DNA of 64,000 nt, from contig NZ_CP036276.1 in assembly GCF_007747995.1 (NCBI RefSeq), forward strand, positions 6,996,001 through 7,060,000, in the 5' to 3' direction. How positions within the stretch are numbered: position 1 is the stretch's first letter; each line of letters begins with the position of its first letter. A program made the position numbers and the translations under genes. Positions 1 to 7,794 of this stretch are shown here, piece by piece. The notes below the pieces were generated by a model. It had not been told where the DNA came from and searched no databases. It saw only the letters and a list, made by a program, of their open reading frames with translations. This stretch comes from Symmachiella dynata (lineage in GTDB: Bacteria > Planctomycetota > Planctomycetia > Planctomycetales > Planctomycetaceae).

Positions 1-431
1 GACGCTCCTCAATCAGCAACTGTCTGCGGTTATTGGAACTTCCCAAGTTCATCAAGCAGACCCTGGCAGAGAAAAAAATCTCCGCCGGTCACGCCCGCGC
101 CCTCTTGCCGCTGGAAGACGAGTCGCAACAAATCGCCATGTGCCAGCGGATCCAATCGGAGTCGATGTCGGTCCGCCAGACCGAACAAGCCGTCCGCGAC
201 GCCAACGCCGAAGAGGACGAAGCGACGATCCCGTTCGAGAAACCACAAGCGGGCAAACCGGCCCCCCAGCCGAATCACCACCTCTCGTCGCTACAACAGC
301 AGTTGCGTGATCTGGTCAGCGCCAAGGTCGACATCCGCGTCAGCGGCAAGGACCGCGGCAAGATCATCATCCACTTCAACACCAACGATGAGTTCGAACG
401 GATCATCGACCAGTTGAAAAAAGCAGCCTAA
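1..431 (+). CDS. parB: ParB-type chromosome partitioning protein, C-terminal part (5' end outside window)
   Basis: The open frame enters from the left edge (codons in phase from base 3) and ends at TAA 429-431, leaving about 142 residues. The first visible residues, RSSISNCLRLLELP, are the end of the ParB helix-turn-helix DNA-binding domain. EKKISAGHARALLPL then follows, which is conserved in ParB/Noc proteins. After a Pro-rich linker the last ~50 residues (from about LSSLQQQLRDLV to DQLKKAA) form the C-terminal dimerisation domain. ParB binds parS sites, loads onto DNA as a CTP-dependent clamp and works with ParA in segregation. The N-terminal CTPase part and any parA partner lie outside the window. 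I saw no parS palindrome nearby. A TTG at 33 should not be taken as the start, because homology clearly continues upstream. Confidence 0.93.
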   Translation, partial: RSSISNCLRLLELPKFIKQTLAEKKISAGHARALLPLEDESQQIAMCQRIQSESMSVRQTEQAVRDANAEEDEATIPFEKPQAGKPAPQPNHHLSSLQQQLRDLVSAKVDIRVSGKDRGKIIIHFNTNDEFERIIDQLKKAA

Positions 432-446
432 TTCGAGCTAGCTAAA

Positions 447-486
447 GAACCCCCTCTCCCCCTGGCAGAGGGCCGGGGTGAGGGGC
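447..486. repeat. Palindromic intergenic repeat, family A (C-rich/G-rich), copy 1
   Basis: This is a C-tract/G-tract imperfect palindrome just after parB, in the inverse orientation of most other copies. The family core is CCCTCTCCC-AGAGGGAGAGGG preceded by CGCCCCTCACCCC. Other copies lie at 1413-1453, 1723-1762, 1772-1807 (inverted), 1943-1984, 3838-3875 and 38361-38399. It may act as a 3'-end hairpin for parB, but it has no U-tract. Confidence 0.7.
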
Positions 487-574
487 AAGCCAAGTTTGAC
501 GCCCCACCCCTGAGAGGTTGTCGGAGTCGAAATAGAGCAGGGCACCAAGTTCTCTCCAGCAGCCCGCCACCCCC

Positions 575-1030
575 CTATGCCTCTTCCAACCATCGCTGGC
601 CGGATGCGGCTTGGATTTTTCCAGCCAAGCGATTGCTGATCGCAAAGGGGATATCGGGATGGGCCTGGAAGACCAGAGTCACATACTGATAAAAAAACAT
701 CTGGCTGCGAACCGCCTGAATCTCCTCCCACGGAATAAAGAGCGGTGGGTGAAAGAGACTGAAAAAGACAACCAGCGGGACAACCGCAATCCTCAGGCCT
801 TGGTCGTTGGCGGTAATATTCAGGCTCATTCCGTACCCGGTCAAGCCCCCCATCGAGCCGGATTGCATCCACCAACTGGTGCCATCGATCTTCTCACGGC
901 AGGCATATGTTTTGGCCAAACGCCGCCAGCCGCCAACTTCTGCCATGATGAACAGAATCGCAGCCTACGCCGCCAGAATTGCCGGGACCAGCCAGAGGAA
1001 CATCCATGGGGGCTGCTGAAAGTTGATCAT
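575..1030 (-). pseudogene. Membrane-anchored hypothetical protein interrupted by an in-frame stop in its N-terminal helix
   Basis: From ATG at 1030 the minus-strand frame reads MINFQQPPWMFLWLVPAILA, a hydrophobic anchor. It then hits TAG at 967-965, and the same frame resumes with AAILFIM and continues to TAG at 577-575. The downstream part (123 codons from ATG 946) looks genuinely coding: a second hydrophobic stretch (VVPLVVFFSLFHPPLFIP) is followed by WEEIQAV and a soluble tail. Together the two parts make one ~151-residue protein with a membrane helix split by the stop. This could be a nonsense mutation, a sequencing error, or a shorter protein starting at 946 that lacks the first half of the helix. 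I do not recognise a family. Its 3' side abuts the family A repeat. Confidence 0.5.
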
Positions 1031-1182
1031 GGGGCGCTTCCAATGATTCGGTAGACGACTCGTGACGTGCAAACTCAATGCACGATAGTCTGTCTAAGAC
1101 AACGTGCCAACCATTGGCGCGGATCACTTTTTGGTGTTCGGCTCCCACCCCCGGCCGGTCCCGAGAATGAAAAATAGCCTGG

Positions 1183-1453
1183 GGTAGCCGCGATTGCCCC
1201 CGGCAATCGGGGCGGGCAAAGCCCGCAAGAAGCCGCAGTTTGTGCGGTCCTAAACAAGCAGAGCCTCATCGGCAGGGACAGCTGAAACTGCTGCGTCTTG
1301 TGCCTGCGGCACACCGATTGCTGTGGGCAATCGCTGCCACCCGATGATTACTTCCCCCCTCCGATGAAATGCAATATGTTGCGAAGGACAAATGGAACGC
1401 CAAACGTGGATCGCCCCTCATCCCCGACTCCTCTCCCAGAGGGCCAGGGGGGA
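1183..1453. repeat. Long direct repeat, copy 1 (~271 bp)
   Basis: This segment begins GGTAGCCGCGATTGCC and ends in a family A palindrome. It recurs with few differences at 1491-1763, 308 bp further on. It contains the nested hairpin GGGCGGGC-AAA-GCCCGC next to AAGAAGCCGC. No plausible gene lies inside; the open frames here have repeat-derived composition. Confidence 0.85.
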
Positions 1454-1490
1454 ATTCTTGCGGCCGCTACCGAAGAAGAAATTGGCACTG

Positions 1491-1763
1491 GGTAGCCGCG
1501 ATTGCCCCCGGCAATCGGGGCGGGCGAAGCCCGCAAGAAGCCGCAGTTTGTGCGCTCCTCGACAAGCAGAGCCTCATCGGCAGGGACAGCTGAAACTGCT
1601 GCGTCTTGTGCCTGCGGCACACCGATTGCCGTTGGCAATCGCTGCCACCCGATGCTTGCTTCCCCCCCTCCGGTGAAATGCAATATGTTGCGAAGGGCAA
1701 AGGGAACGCCAAACGTGGAACGCCCCTCACCCCCGGCCCCTCTCCCAGAGGGAGAGGGGGGAA
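1491..1763. repeat. Long direct repeat, copy 2 (~273 bp)
   Basis: This is the second copy of the 1183-1453 unit, diverged by scattered substitutions (for example GGGCGAAGCCC in place of GGGCAAAGCCC). It also ends in a family A palindrome (1723-1762), which is followed by an inverted copy of the same palindrome (1772-1807). The first ~60 bp of the unit reappear inverted at 23240-23298, upstream of the miaA stop, so the unit is composite. Confidence 0.85.
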
Positions 1764-1807
1764 CCATTTCTTCTCCCTCTCCCTCTGGGAGAGGGCCGGG
1801 GTGAGGG
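1723..1807. repeat. Head-to-head pair of family A palindromes
   Basis: The copy at 1723-1762 (CCCCTCTCCCAGAGGGAGAG core) is followed after ~9 bp by the reverse complement at 1772-1807. The pair could fold as one long hairpin. Confidence 0.7.
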
Positions 1808-1942
1808 TTTTCGGACGACAAGTGAACGTCCCAATCCAACTCAACTCCAATTTCAGCCCAACATCGAAAAACTCCGACCTGTAGCAGATTACCCCCCGAT
1901 GCGTTTCGCGCGAGTCCGATCGAGCGAACGTCAACCATGGCT

Positions 1943-1984
1943 CGCCCCTCACCCCCGTCCCCTCTCCCAGAGGGAGAGGGGGGA
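1943..1984. repeat. Palindromic intergenic repeat, family A
   Basis: This is another copy with the core CCCCTCTCCCAGAGGGAGAG. It is preceded by the family's usual left flank, CATGGCTCGCCCCTCACCCC, and lies just upstream of the promoter for the radical SAM gene. Confidence 0.75.
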
Positions 1985-1996
1985 ATTCAGGGACGG

Positions 1997-2025
1997 TTAC
2001 CACCGGCGGTGTGGGTGCGTATAAT
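1997..2025 (+). promoter_or_regulatory. Candidate sigma-70-type promoter of the radical SAM gene
   Basis: TTACCA (1997-2002) is separated by 17 bp from a consensus TATAAT (2020-2025). Transcription would start near 2032, which is why the GTG at 2095 is preferred over a possible start at 2011. Confidence 0.5.
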
Positions 2026-2094
2026 GGAGGGCGTCCATTTGTCGTGGGCATTATCCAACGTCATCCGCTAAGTTCACCGAGCCTTCGATCCACC

Positions 2095-2961
2095 GTGACC
2101 AACCCGCAACACACCCTGCATACCGATCACTCGCGGCATTGGCGCGAGAATACGTTTGTCTATCCGGTCCTCTCCCGCCGTAGTCGCGGGGTGTCGATCG
2201 GGGTGAATCTGAATCCGGACAAGGTCTGTAACTTCGACTGTATCTATTGTCAGGTCGATCGCCGTAGCGAAGCGGAGACGCGGTTTGTTGCCACGGAGCA
2301 GTTGTTGACCGAAATCGACGCGATGCTGGGATACGTCTCCAGTGGCGCGCTGTTCGCCGAAGAACCGTTCTCGACCGTGCCGCCCCAGTTGCAGCGGCTG
2401 AACGACATCGCCTTTTCCGGGGATGGGGAGCCGACGACGTATCGCAACATTGACCAGATCGTCGGAGAGGTGGCCGGTCTCAAAAAACGGCACGGGTTGG
2501 ACGACGTGAAGATGGTGTTGATCACCAACGCCAGCATGTTCCACCGCCCAGCTTGCCGCGAGGCCCTGCGGATTTTGGATGCCAACAACGGCGAGATCTG
2601 GGCCAAGCTCGATGCGGGAACGGCGGAGTATTATCACCTGATCGAGCGGACGAAGATCCCGTTTCAACGGATCCTAGACAACATCACCGAAGCCGCCCGC
2701 GAACGGCCGTTGGTGCTGCAAAGCCTCTTCATGCGCGTGAATGGCGATCCCCCGCCACCGGAAGAAATCGACGCCTACTGTACTCGGATCAACGAAATCC
2801 AAGGGGCAGGCGGACAAATCAAACTCGCCCAAATCTACACCGTCGCCCGCCCCCCGGCAGAGAGTTTCGTCTCGTCGCTGACCGACGCCGAAGTCGACGC
2901 AATCGCCGAGCAGGTGCAGCGGGAAACAGGCGTGCCGGCGGAATGTTTTTATGGCGGGTGA
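2095..2961 (+). CDS. Radical SAM protein with a CX3CX2C cluster
   Basis: Counted from GTG 2095 the protein is 288 residues. CNFDCIYC (about residues 46-53) is the CX3CX2C motif that binds the [4Fe-4S] cluster used to cleave S-adenosylmethionine. FSGDGEPTTY supplies the second SAM-binding loop. The layout resembles COG0731-type radical SAM proteins, relatives of wybutosine-synthesis enzymes, but the substrate cannot be read from sequence. The frame is open from 2011. A consensus TATAAT lies at 2020-2025, inside that extension, and the residues before NPQHTL look non-conserved, so the later GTG is favoured. No Shine-Dalgarno site is obvious. It is followed 44 bp later by the ACP-like membrane protein, possibly on one transcript. 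Confidence 0.85.
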   Translation: MTNPQHTLHTDHSRHWRENTFVYPVLSRRSRGVSIGVNLNPDKVCNFDCIYCQVDRRSEAETRFVATEQLLTEIDAMLGYVSSGALFAEEPFSTVPPQLQRLNDIAFSGDGEPTTYRNIDQIVGEVAGLKKRHGLDDVKMVLITNASMFHRPACREALRILDANNGEIWAKLDAGTAEYYHLIERTKIPFQRILDNITEAARERPLVLQSLFMRVNGDPPPPEEIDAYCTRINEIQGAGGQIKLAQIYTVARPPAESFVSSLTDAEVDAIAEQVQRETGVPAECFYGG

Positions 2962-3005
2962 CCGATCGTGTACATCATCAATTCGAGACGTAAGGAGTGA
3001 CGCTC

Positions 3006-3725
3006 ATGGGATTGGATGTGGTGGAATTAGTCATGGATGTGGAGGAGGAGTTCGACATCAAAGTCCCGGATGGGGATTATGAGTTCCTAGCGACTGTGGG
3101 TGATTTCCATGGATACATTTGTGTAAAGACACAGGTCAAGAAATCGGATGTTTGCCTGAGCAGTAAAGCGTTTTTGCGACTGCGACGTGGGCTGATGTCG
3201 GCGATCGGGATTGACCGCGAACAGGTGCGGCTGGAAACGCCGATCGACGAATTGGTCCCGATTTCAGGACGGAGGCAGAATTGGCATCGGTTGCAAGAGG
3301 ATATGAGGGTCAGGCTGCCGGAACTGCGACGGCCGGAGTGGTTGTCGACTACTTTGCAAACCGGGGCGATCGCTGCGATTCTGGTATCATTTTTGACCGC
3401 GTCGGCGACATTGACTGATCCGTTTGGTCCGAAATTGGTGTGGCTTTCTCTCTTCCCGCTCAGCATTGCTGCGACGGTTTTAGCCTATTGGCTGACAGTT
3501 CCATGGGCAGTCTGCCTGTCACCGGGGTGCGTCACGATTCGCAACCTGACGACGACGGTTCTGAATCAGAACTATTATCGTTTACTGTCACGGGAGAATT
3601 TGCCAGTCGAGCCGTCGGATGAGGTTTACCGCCGGTTGGTAAATATGGTCAGCGAACATTTAGGCGTTCCGCTGGAGGATATTCACCCAGAGTCGCGATT
3701 CATCGAGGACTTAGGATGCGGATAA
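3006..3725 (+). CDS. Membrane protein with split, order-reversed acyl-carrier-protein halves
   Basis: The start is ATG 3006, eight bases after AAGGAG (2992-2997), giving 239 residues. The N-terminus, MGLDVVELVMDVEEEFDIKV, matches the part of an ACP that normally follows the phosphopantetheine serine (DSLDxVELVMxxEEEF). The C-terminus (about residues 205-239, MVSEHLGVPLEDIHPESRFI, then EDLGCG) matches the part that normally precedes it. A third stretch, LRRGLMSAIGIDREQVRLET (about 60-80), also resembles an ACP first helix. Two membrane helices lie between the halves (about residues 117-137 and 143-170). Gly occupies the place of the modified Ser, so ordinary phosphopantetheinylation is unlikely. 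The function is unknown; a lipid-related membrane role is only a guess. Confidence 0.75.
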   Translation: MGLDVVELVMDVEEEFDIKVPDGDYEFLATVGDFHGYICVKTQVKKSDVCLSSKAFLRLRRGLMSAIGIDREQVRLETPIDELVPISGRRQNWHRLQEDMRVRLPELRRPEWLSTTLQTGAIAAILVSFLTASATLTDPFGPKLVWLSLFPLSIAATVLAYWLTVPWAVCLSPGCVTIRNLTTTVLNQNYYRLLSRENLPVEPSDEVYRRLVNMVSEHLGVPLEDIHPESRFIEDLGCG

Positions 3726-3837
3726 CCCGCTGTATTTGATTTCACGGCGCGTGTATGGTATCCCCATCGACTCCCCAAACTGACGGCTTGGCCGTCGTAC
3801 TCGGCGCGGGAGGGCTGGTTGACGTCCCAGGTTCGTC

Positions 3838-3875
3838 GCCCCTCACCCCGGCCTTCTCCCAGAGGGAGAAGGAGA
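3838..3875. repeat. Palindromic intergenic repeat, family A
   Basis: This is a shortened copy with core CCTTCTCCCAGAGGGAGAAG. It sits 32 bp upstream of hemL and is preceded by a GACGGCTTGGCCGTC palindrome (3782-3796) of the family also seen at 5232, 36959 and 62733. Confidence 0.7.
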
Positions 3876-3907
3876 TATTTATCATTGAATAGTTGGTAGA
3901 ACACCCC

Positions 3908-5206
3908 ATGCAACACGACGTCAGCCACAACGAATTTCAACGTGCACAGCAACTCATTCCCGGCGGTGTGAATAGCCCGGCGCGGGCTTTTGGTGGGGTC
4001 GGGGGTGAGCCTCCGTTTATTGAGCGGGGGAGCGGGGCGTATTTATACGATGTCGATGGCAACAAACTACTGGACTATGTGGGGTCGTGGGGGCCGCATA
4101 TTTTGGGGCATCGGCATCCGGCGGTGATCGAAGCGATTCAGCAAACGCTGGCACGTGGAACCAGCTTTGGCGCGCCGACGGTGCAGGAATCGGAATTGGC
4201 GGAACTGGTCATCGACGCGGTTCCTTCAATCGAACAGGTGCGTATGGTCAACTCCGGAACCGAAGCGACGATGAGCGCCATTCGGCTGGCGCGGGGATTC
4301 ACCGGACGGGATAAGATCATCAAATTCTCCGGCTGTTATCACGGGCATGTCGACAGCCTGTTGGTCCAAGCGGGAAGTGCGGCGCTGACGTTGGGAACCC
4401 CCTCAAGCCCCGGAATTCCGGCCGGTTGCACGGCGGACACACTGTCTTTGGAATACAACGATACCCAGCAATTGGCCGAAGTTTTTGCTGCTCAGGGGAG
4501 TGAAATCGCCTGCGTGATCCTGGAGCCGGTTGTGGGCAATATGGGCGTGGTTGCTCCCTCGACGGAGTTTTTACAGACGCTCCGCCAGTTGTGCGATGAG
4601 CACGGTGCGTTGTTGATTTTCGACGAAGTGATGACCGGATTTCGGGTCGCTTATGGCGGGGCGCAAGAGCGGTTTGGGATGCGGCCCGATTTGACGACGC
4701 TGGGAAAAATCATCGGCGGCGGCATGCCGGTGGGAGCCTACGGCGGGCGGGCGGATGTGATGAAATCGATTTCGCCGACCGGTCCGGTCTATCAAGCGGG
4801 GACACTTTCGGGTAATCCGATGGCCATGGCCTGCGGGATTGCCACGCTGCGGACACTGAAAGAAACCGATCCGTATGCCGAATTGGAACGGAAAACCAAG
4901 CGTTTGGTGGCCGGTTTGAGCAAGGCGGCCGGCAAGGCGGACGTGCCGCATACGGTTCCGCATGTGGGAAGCATGTTCACGTTGTTTTTCAATGCCGAGC
5001 CGGTCACGAATTATACAGTGTCGTCGCGGAACGATACGGAGCGGTTCGCGCGGTATTTTTGGGGCATGCTGGACCGCGGGTTCTATCTGCCTTGCAGCCA
5101 ATTCGAGGCGAATTTCGTGTCGGTCTGTCATACCGACGAAGATATCGACGCAACGATTGCGGCGGCTGGGGAGTCGATCGCGGCTGCGGTGGAAGCGGGT
5201 GAATAG
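3908..5206 (+). CDS. hemL: Glutamate-1-semialdehyde 2,1-aminomutase
   Basis: The protein has 432 residues, normal for this PLP enzyme. It converts glutamate-1-semialdehyde to 5-aminolevulinate in the C5 route to tetrapyrroles. Diagnostic stretches are [18 protein letters not shown] near the N-terminus, [16 protein letters not shown] (PLP phosphate contacts), FDEVMTGFR, and [18 protein letters not shown] with the PLP-binding Lys. ATG 3908 ([10 protein letters not shown]) is chosen over an in-frame GTG/ATG region from 3893, because the family usually begins a few residues before the S-x-x-x-F-x-x-A segment. No other heme gene is adjacent. A hairpin terminator follows at 5220-5262. Confidence 0.97.
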   Translation: MQHDVSHNEFQRAQQLIPGGVNSPARAFGGVGGEPPFIERGSGAYLYDVDGNKLLDYVGSWGPHILGHRHPAVIEAIQQTLARGTSFGAPTVQESELAELVIDAVPSIEQVRMVNSGTEATMSAIRLARGFTGRDKIIKFSGCYHGHVDSLLVQAGSAALTLGTPSSPGIPAGCTADTLSLEYNDTQQLAEVFAAQGSEIACVILEPVVGNMGVVAPSTEFLQTLRQLCDEHGALLIFDEVMTGFRVAYGGAQERFGMRPDLTTLGKIIGGGMPVGAYGGRADVMKSISPTGPVYQAGTLSGNPMAMACGIATLRTLKETDPYAELERKTKRLVAGLSKAAGKADVPHTVPHVGSMFTLFFNAEPVTNYTVSSRNDTERFARYFWGMLDRGFYLPCSQFEANFVSVCHTDEDIDATIAAAGESIAAAVEAGE

Positions 5207-5219
5207 CTTCTACAAAATC

Positions 5220-5262
5220 AGGCCCGCATTGCGACGGCGAAGCCGTCGGTTTGGGCTTTTTA
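5220..5262. terminator. Rho-independent terminator between convergent hemL and the PilZ gene
   Basis: CGACGGC-GAA-GCCGTCG (5232-5248) forms a seven-pair hairpin. It is extended by outer GCCC/GGGC pairing and followed by CTTTTT (5256-5261). The core belongs to the dispersed GACGGC palindrome family. Confidence 0.65.
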
Positions 5263-5266
5263 GCGA

Positions 5267-5860
5267 TTAGACGACGCGGGCGGTGAAGAGGTGGCAGCCG
5301 AAGAATTCGATCTGTTCGAATTCCAATGGTTTGGCGAATCGACACATGACCGTCCAAAGTCCCTGGCCAGCCGGTTGCTGACGCACGACTTCAGCGACGG
5401 CAATTAAGCGGTGGCCGAAGAGCGGATTTTCGATCTTCATGCAGACCGATTGTCCGAGTTCCAATGAACGACCGAGCGTCATGGCCAGACCGCTGCGGCT
5501 AATGTCGACCATGCGGCCTTTGATTTGCGAACTATGCAGCGTCCAGGCTCGCTGGAAGAGAGAATTCTCACTCCCCCCGGTATCGGCACAGAGAGAAACC
5601 GTACAGCGGCTGATGCGACGCGGAAAAGCCCGCCGATCCAGGCGTGGCGGTTGCACGTTTGGCGCAGGGGTATCGTGAATTTTTACTCGGTTCGTGGCGG
5701 CTGAGGGTGGCTGTGATGCGCGCAGTGGTTGTTTCTGTGCAAGTATTTTTAGCGCATGGGCCAGCGCCGAGTGCGGTGCTCCGGCTTGAGCCACACCGGG
5801 CTCTACCTTCTCGCAAGAGCCAAGTGAGGAGGGAGTGAAGATCTGTTGGGTATCTATCAT
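5267..5860 (-). CDS. PilZ-domain protein
   Basis: The 197-residue protein (from ATG 5860, MIDTQQIFT) has a PilZ signature in its second half. RRAFPRR provides the Arg motif and DISRSGLAMTL the D-x-S-x-x-G motif that together bind cyclic di-GMP in canonical PilZ domains. The N-terminal ~75 residues are low-complexity linker. The frame is open up to 6115 but the extra residues are atypical, so the ATG at 5860 is preferred; the start is uncertain. The protein is probably a cytoplasmic c-di-GMP receptor. A GGDEF protein that could supply the ligand lies at 47594-49615. It converges on hemL. Confidence 0.8.
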   Translation of the reverse strand: MIDTQQIFTPSSLGSCEKVEPGVAQAGAPHSALAHALKILAQKQPLRASQPPSAATNRVKIHDTPAPNVQPPRLDRRAFPRRISRCTVSLCADTGGSENSLFQRAWTLHSSQIKGRMVDISRSGLAMTLGRSLELGQSVCMKIENPLFGHRLIAVAEVVRQQPAGQGLWTVMCRFAKPLEFEQIEFFGCHLFTARVV

Positions 5861-6142
5861 AGTCCAGGCGACCGCCGATTGCTTCCGATGTTTAACGAGC
5901 GTCATGAACCTTAAACCGTTGTGGGACATAACGATATGAGTTGCGCAACCATAGTTCGAGGAGGGTAGCGTGTCAAAAACGGTCGCTGTTGCCTGATCAA
6001 TATGGAAGGCATGGTCGCCAGGAAGATCGTATTGTGACGGTTGTAGAGGCGGAAGGATGGGACATTTAGGAAAGAATACACATCCTGGACCGACGAGTCT
6101 TCGCACACACCCCAATCATCCTAAGGCCTCAGACTGATAGCC

Positions 6143-6171
6143 TTGTGATGGATTTCGCGGCTGACTATACT
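6143..6171 (+). promoter_or_regulatory. Candidate promoter of the fab-type cluster
   Basis: TTGTGA (6143-6148), 17 bp, TATACT (6166-6171). It lies ~150 bp upstream of the first dehydratase gene and probably drives 6322-7618 or more. The rest of 5861-6321 shows nothing else I can name. Confidence 0.45.
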
Positions 6172-6321
6172 CTCACGATTCTGGCGTGGCCGTGACGGAA
6201 CTGGCTCAACGTCCGGAAAGAATGAACCGACTAACGATCGTGGTGTGAATGATTGCCGTTTAACATCACGCGTTGAGTAACGATTGAGCAACACGGCGCA
6301 AGGCCGTAAAAAAGAGGACCG

Positions 6322-6807
6322 ATGCGTTTTTCGCTTGTTGATAAAATTACGTCATTGGAACCGGGACGTTCGATTACGGCTGTCAAGAACCTGTCGTTGG
6401 CCGAAGAATATCTGGCCGACCATTTTCCCGGGTTCCCGGTCATGCCGGGCGTCTTGATGCTGGAAGCCATGGTGCAAGCCGGGGCTTGGCTGGTGCGCGC
6501 GACGGATGATTTTTCTGAAAGCACGATCTTGTTGAAGAGCGCTAAAGCGGTGAAATTCAATAGTTTCGTGACGCCGGGAAATTGCTTGACGATCGATGTG
6601 AACTTGCAAAAAACATCCGACGGCGAGGTCACTCTCAAAGGCAAAGGGACTGTGGATGGCCGTTCAACAGTGAGTGCGCGGTTGATCTTGGAAAAATTCA
6701 ATTTGGCCGACCGCAATCCGGAATTGGCGGCGTCGGACGAATATCGTATTCGCAAATTGCGCGAGTTGTTCGCGGAATTGTGGACACCTCTAGAACAAAC
6801 AGTGTGA
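6322..6807 (+). CDS. FabZ-like 3-hydroxyacyl-ACP dehydratase (first of two)
   Basis: This is a 161-residue hotdog-fold protein. [17 protein letters not shown] (about residues 34-50) carries the catalytic His and Glu of FabZ/FabA-type dehydratases, which remove water from 3-hydroxyacyl-ACP. AGAGGA lies a few bases before the ATG. FabG follows 58 bp later, then ACP, a second FabZ-like protein and FabF, all on the same strand. The C-terminal ~25 residues ([10 protein letters not shown] and onward) extend beyond a minimal FabZ. Having two dehydratases in one short cluster suggests a dedicated acyl pathway beside, or replacing, housekeeping fatty-acid synthesis; which one is not decidable here. 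Confidence 0.88.
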   Translation: MRFSLVDKITSLEPGRSITAVKNLSLAEEYLADHFPGFPVMPGVLMLEAMVQAGAWLVRATDDFSESTILLKSAKAVKFNSFVTPGNCLTIDVNLQKTSDGEVTLKGKGTVDGRSTVSARLILEKFNLADRNPELAASDEYRIRKLRELFAELWTPLEQTV

Positions 6808-6865
6808 TTCAGGGCCCGGCCCTTTTTGTGAATCACACTTCTATATTGGAAGAAGTTGGAATCTG

Positions 6866-7618
6866 ATGAGTCTCGAAGGTAAAACGGCGTTAGTGACCGG
6901 TGGGAGCCGGGGGATCGGCAAGTCGATCGTATGGGCGTTGGCAAAAGCCGGCGCGAAGGTCGCGTTCGTCTATCAATCCAGCAAAGAGGCGGCCGACCAA
7001 TTGGTTTCCGATCTGGAGCTGGATCAACACGAAGCCCTTGCGATTCAAGCCGACGTCAAAGACAAAGACGCAGCCGATGCGGCTGTGGCTCAGGTGCTCG
7101 AAAAGTGGGAAAAGATCGACATTTTGGTCAATAACGCGGGGATTATCCGCGATACCTTATTGGCGCAAATGTCGCCGCAGCAATGGCAGGAAGTGATCGA
7201 CACGAATCTGACGTCGGTGTACAACTTCTGCCAAGCGGTCACCCGGCCGATGATGTCGGCGCGTTACGGGCGAATTATCAACATGTCGAGCGTTGCTGCC
7301 GAATTTGGTAATTCGGGACAAGTGAATTACGCCTCGAGTAAAGCAGGCATGATTGGTTTTACGCGTTGCCTGGCCACAGAATTAGCGCGGCGGGGCGTGA
7401 CGGTAAATGCGGTGGCTCCTGGTTTTATTGAAACCGATATGACAGAAGCGGTCCGCAACTTAGCGGGCAGCGAACTGAAGAAAAAAATTCCTGCCCGACG
7501 GTTGGGTCAACCGGATGACGTTGCCCAAGCTGTCCTGTTTTTAGCTGGTGACGGGGCCTCCTATGTTACTGGTCAAACGATCAGTGTTGATGGCGGATTG
7601 ACGTTGGGTGGATTTTAA
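6866..7618 (+). CDS. fabG: 3-oxoacyl-ACP reductase
   Basis: This is a 250-residue short-chain dehydrogenase. It has [10 protein letters not shown] (NADPH-binding glycine loop), NNAG, the catalytic Ser in [19 protein letters not shown] (catalytic Tyr and Lys), and a C-terminus ending [16 protein letters not shown] that is typical of FabG. It reduces 3-oxoacyl-ACP to 3-hydroxyacyl-ACP, the step before the neighbouring dehydratases. The order dehydratase-fabG-ACP-dehydratase-fabF fits one acyl-chain pathway. Confidence 0.95.
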   Translation: MSLEGKTALVTGGSRGIGKSIVWALAKAGAKVAFVYQSSKEAADQLVSDLELDQHEALAIQADVKDKDAADAAVAQVLEKWEKIDILVNNAGIIRDTLLAQMSPQQWQEVIDTNLTSVYNFCQAVTRPMMSARYGRIINMSSVAAEFGNSGQVNYASSKAGMIGFTRCLATELARRGVTVNAVAPGFIETDMTEAVRNLAGSELKKKIPARRLGQPDDVAQAVLFLAGDGASYVTGQTISVDGGLTLGGF

Positions 7619-7743
7619 GCTGTAAGCCTCTCCCGGGACGGAGAGGTCGCGGATACGGAAAAGTGGGTCGGGTCGCCATGCTGGATGGCGTCCAAAATGA
7701 CGATGAACAATTAGGTTGGGTATTTTCAAATTAGGGACACAGC

Positions 7744-7777
7744 GCGGTCCGTGTGACATCTCAGGTCACGGAACCGC
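7744..7777 (+). promoter_or_regulatory. Hairpin immediately upstream of the ACP ribosome-binding site
   Basis: GCGGTCCGTGTGAC (7744-7757) can pair with GTCACGGAACCGC (7765-7777). The pairing ends six bases before a strong Shine-Dalgarno, GGAGGAGG (7783-7790). It might stabilise the mRNA 5' end or tune translation. Confidence 0.4.
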
Positions 7778-7794
7778 CACTAGGAGGAGGCGTA

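Noticed and set aside
1-431. Proximity to the replication origin because of parB
   Set aside because: No parS palindrome, dnaA, gidA or rnpA is visible, and ParB-like genes also occur away from origins.
438-875. 145-codon minus-strand frame after parB
   Set aside because: It overlaps the better membrane-protein frame (575-1030), has no helix or motif, and ends in a translated family A repeat.
1099-2051. Open frames of 65-196 codons on both strands in the repeat region
   Set aside because: They run through duplicated palindromic repeats, have Pro/Arg/Gly-biased repeat translations (for example PPSPSGRG) and no family signature.
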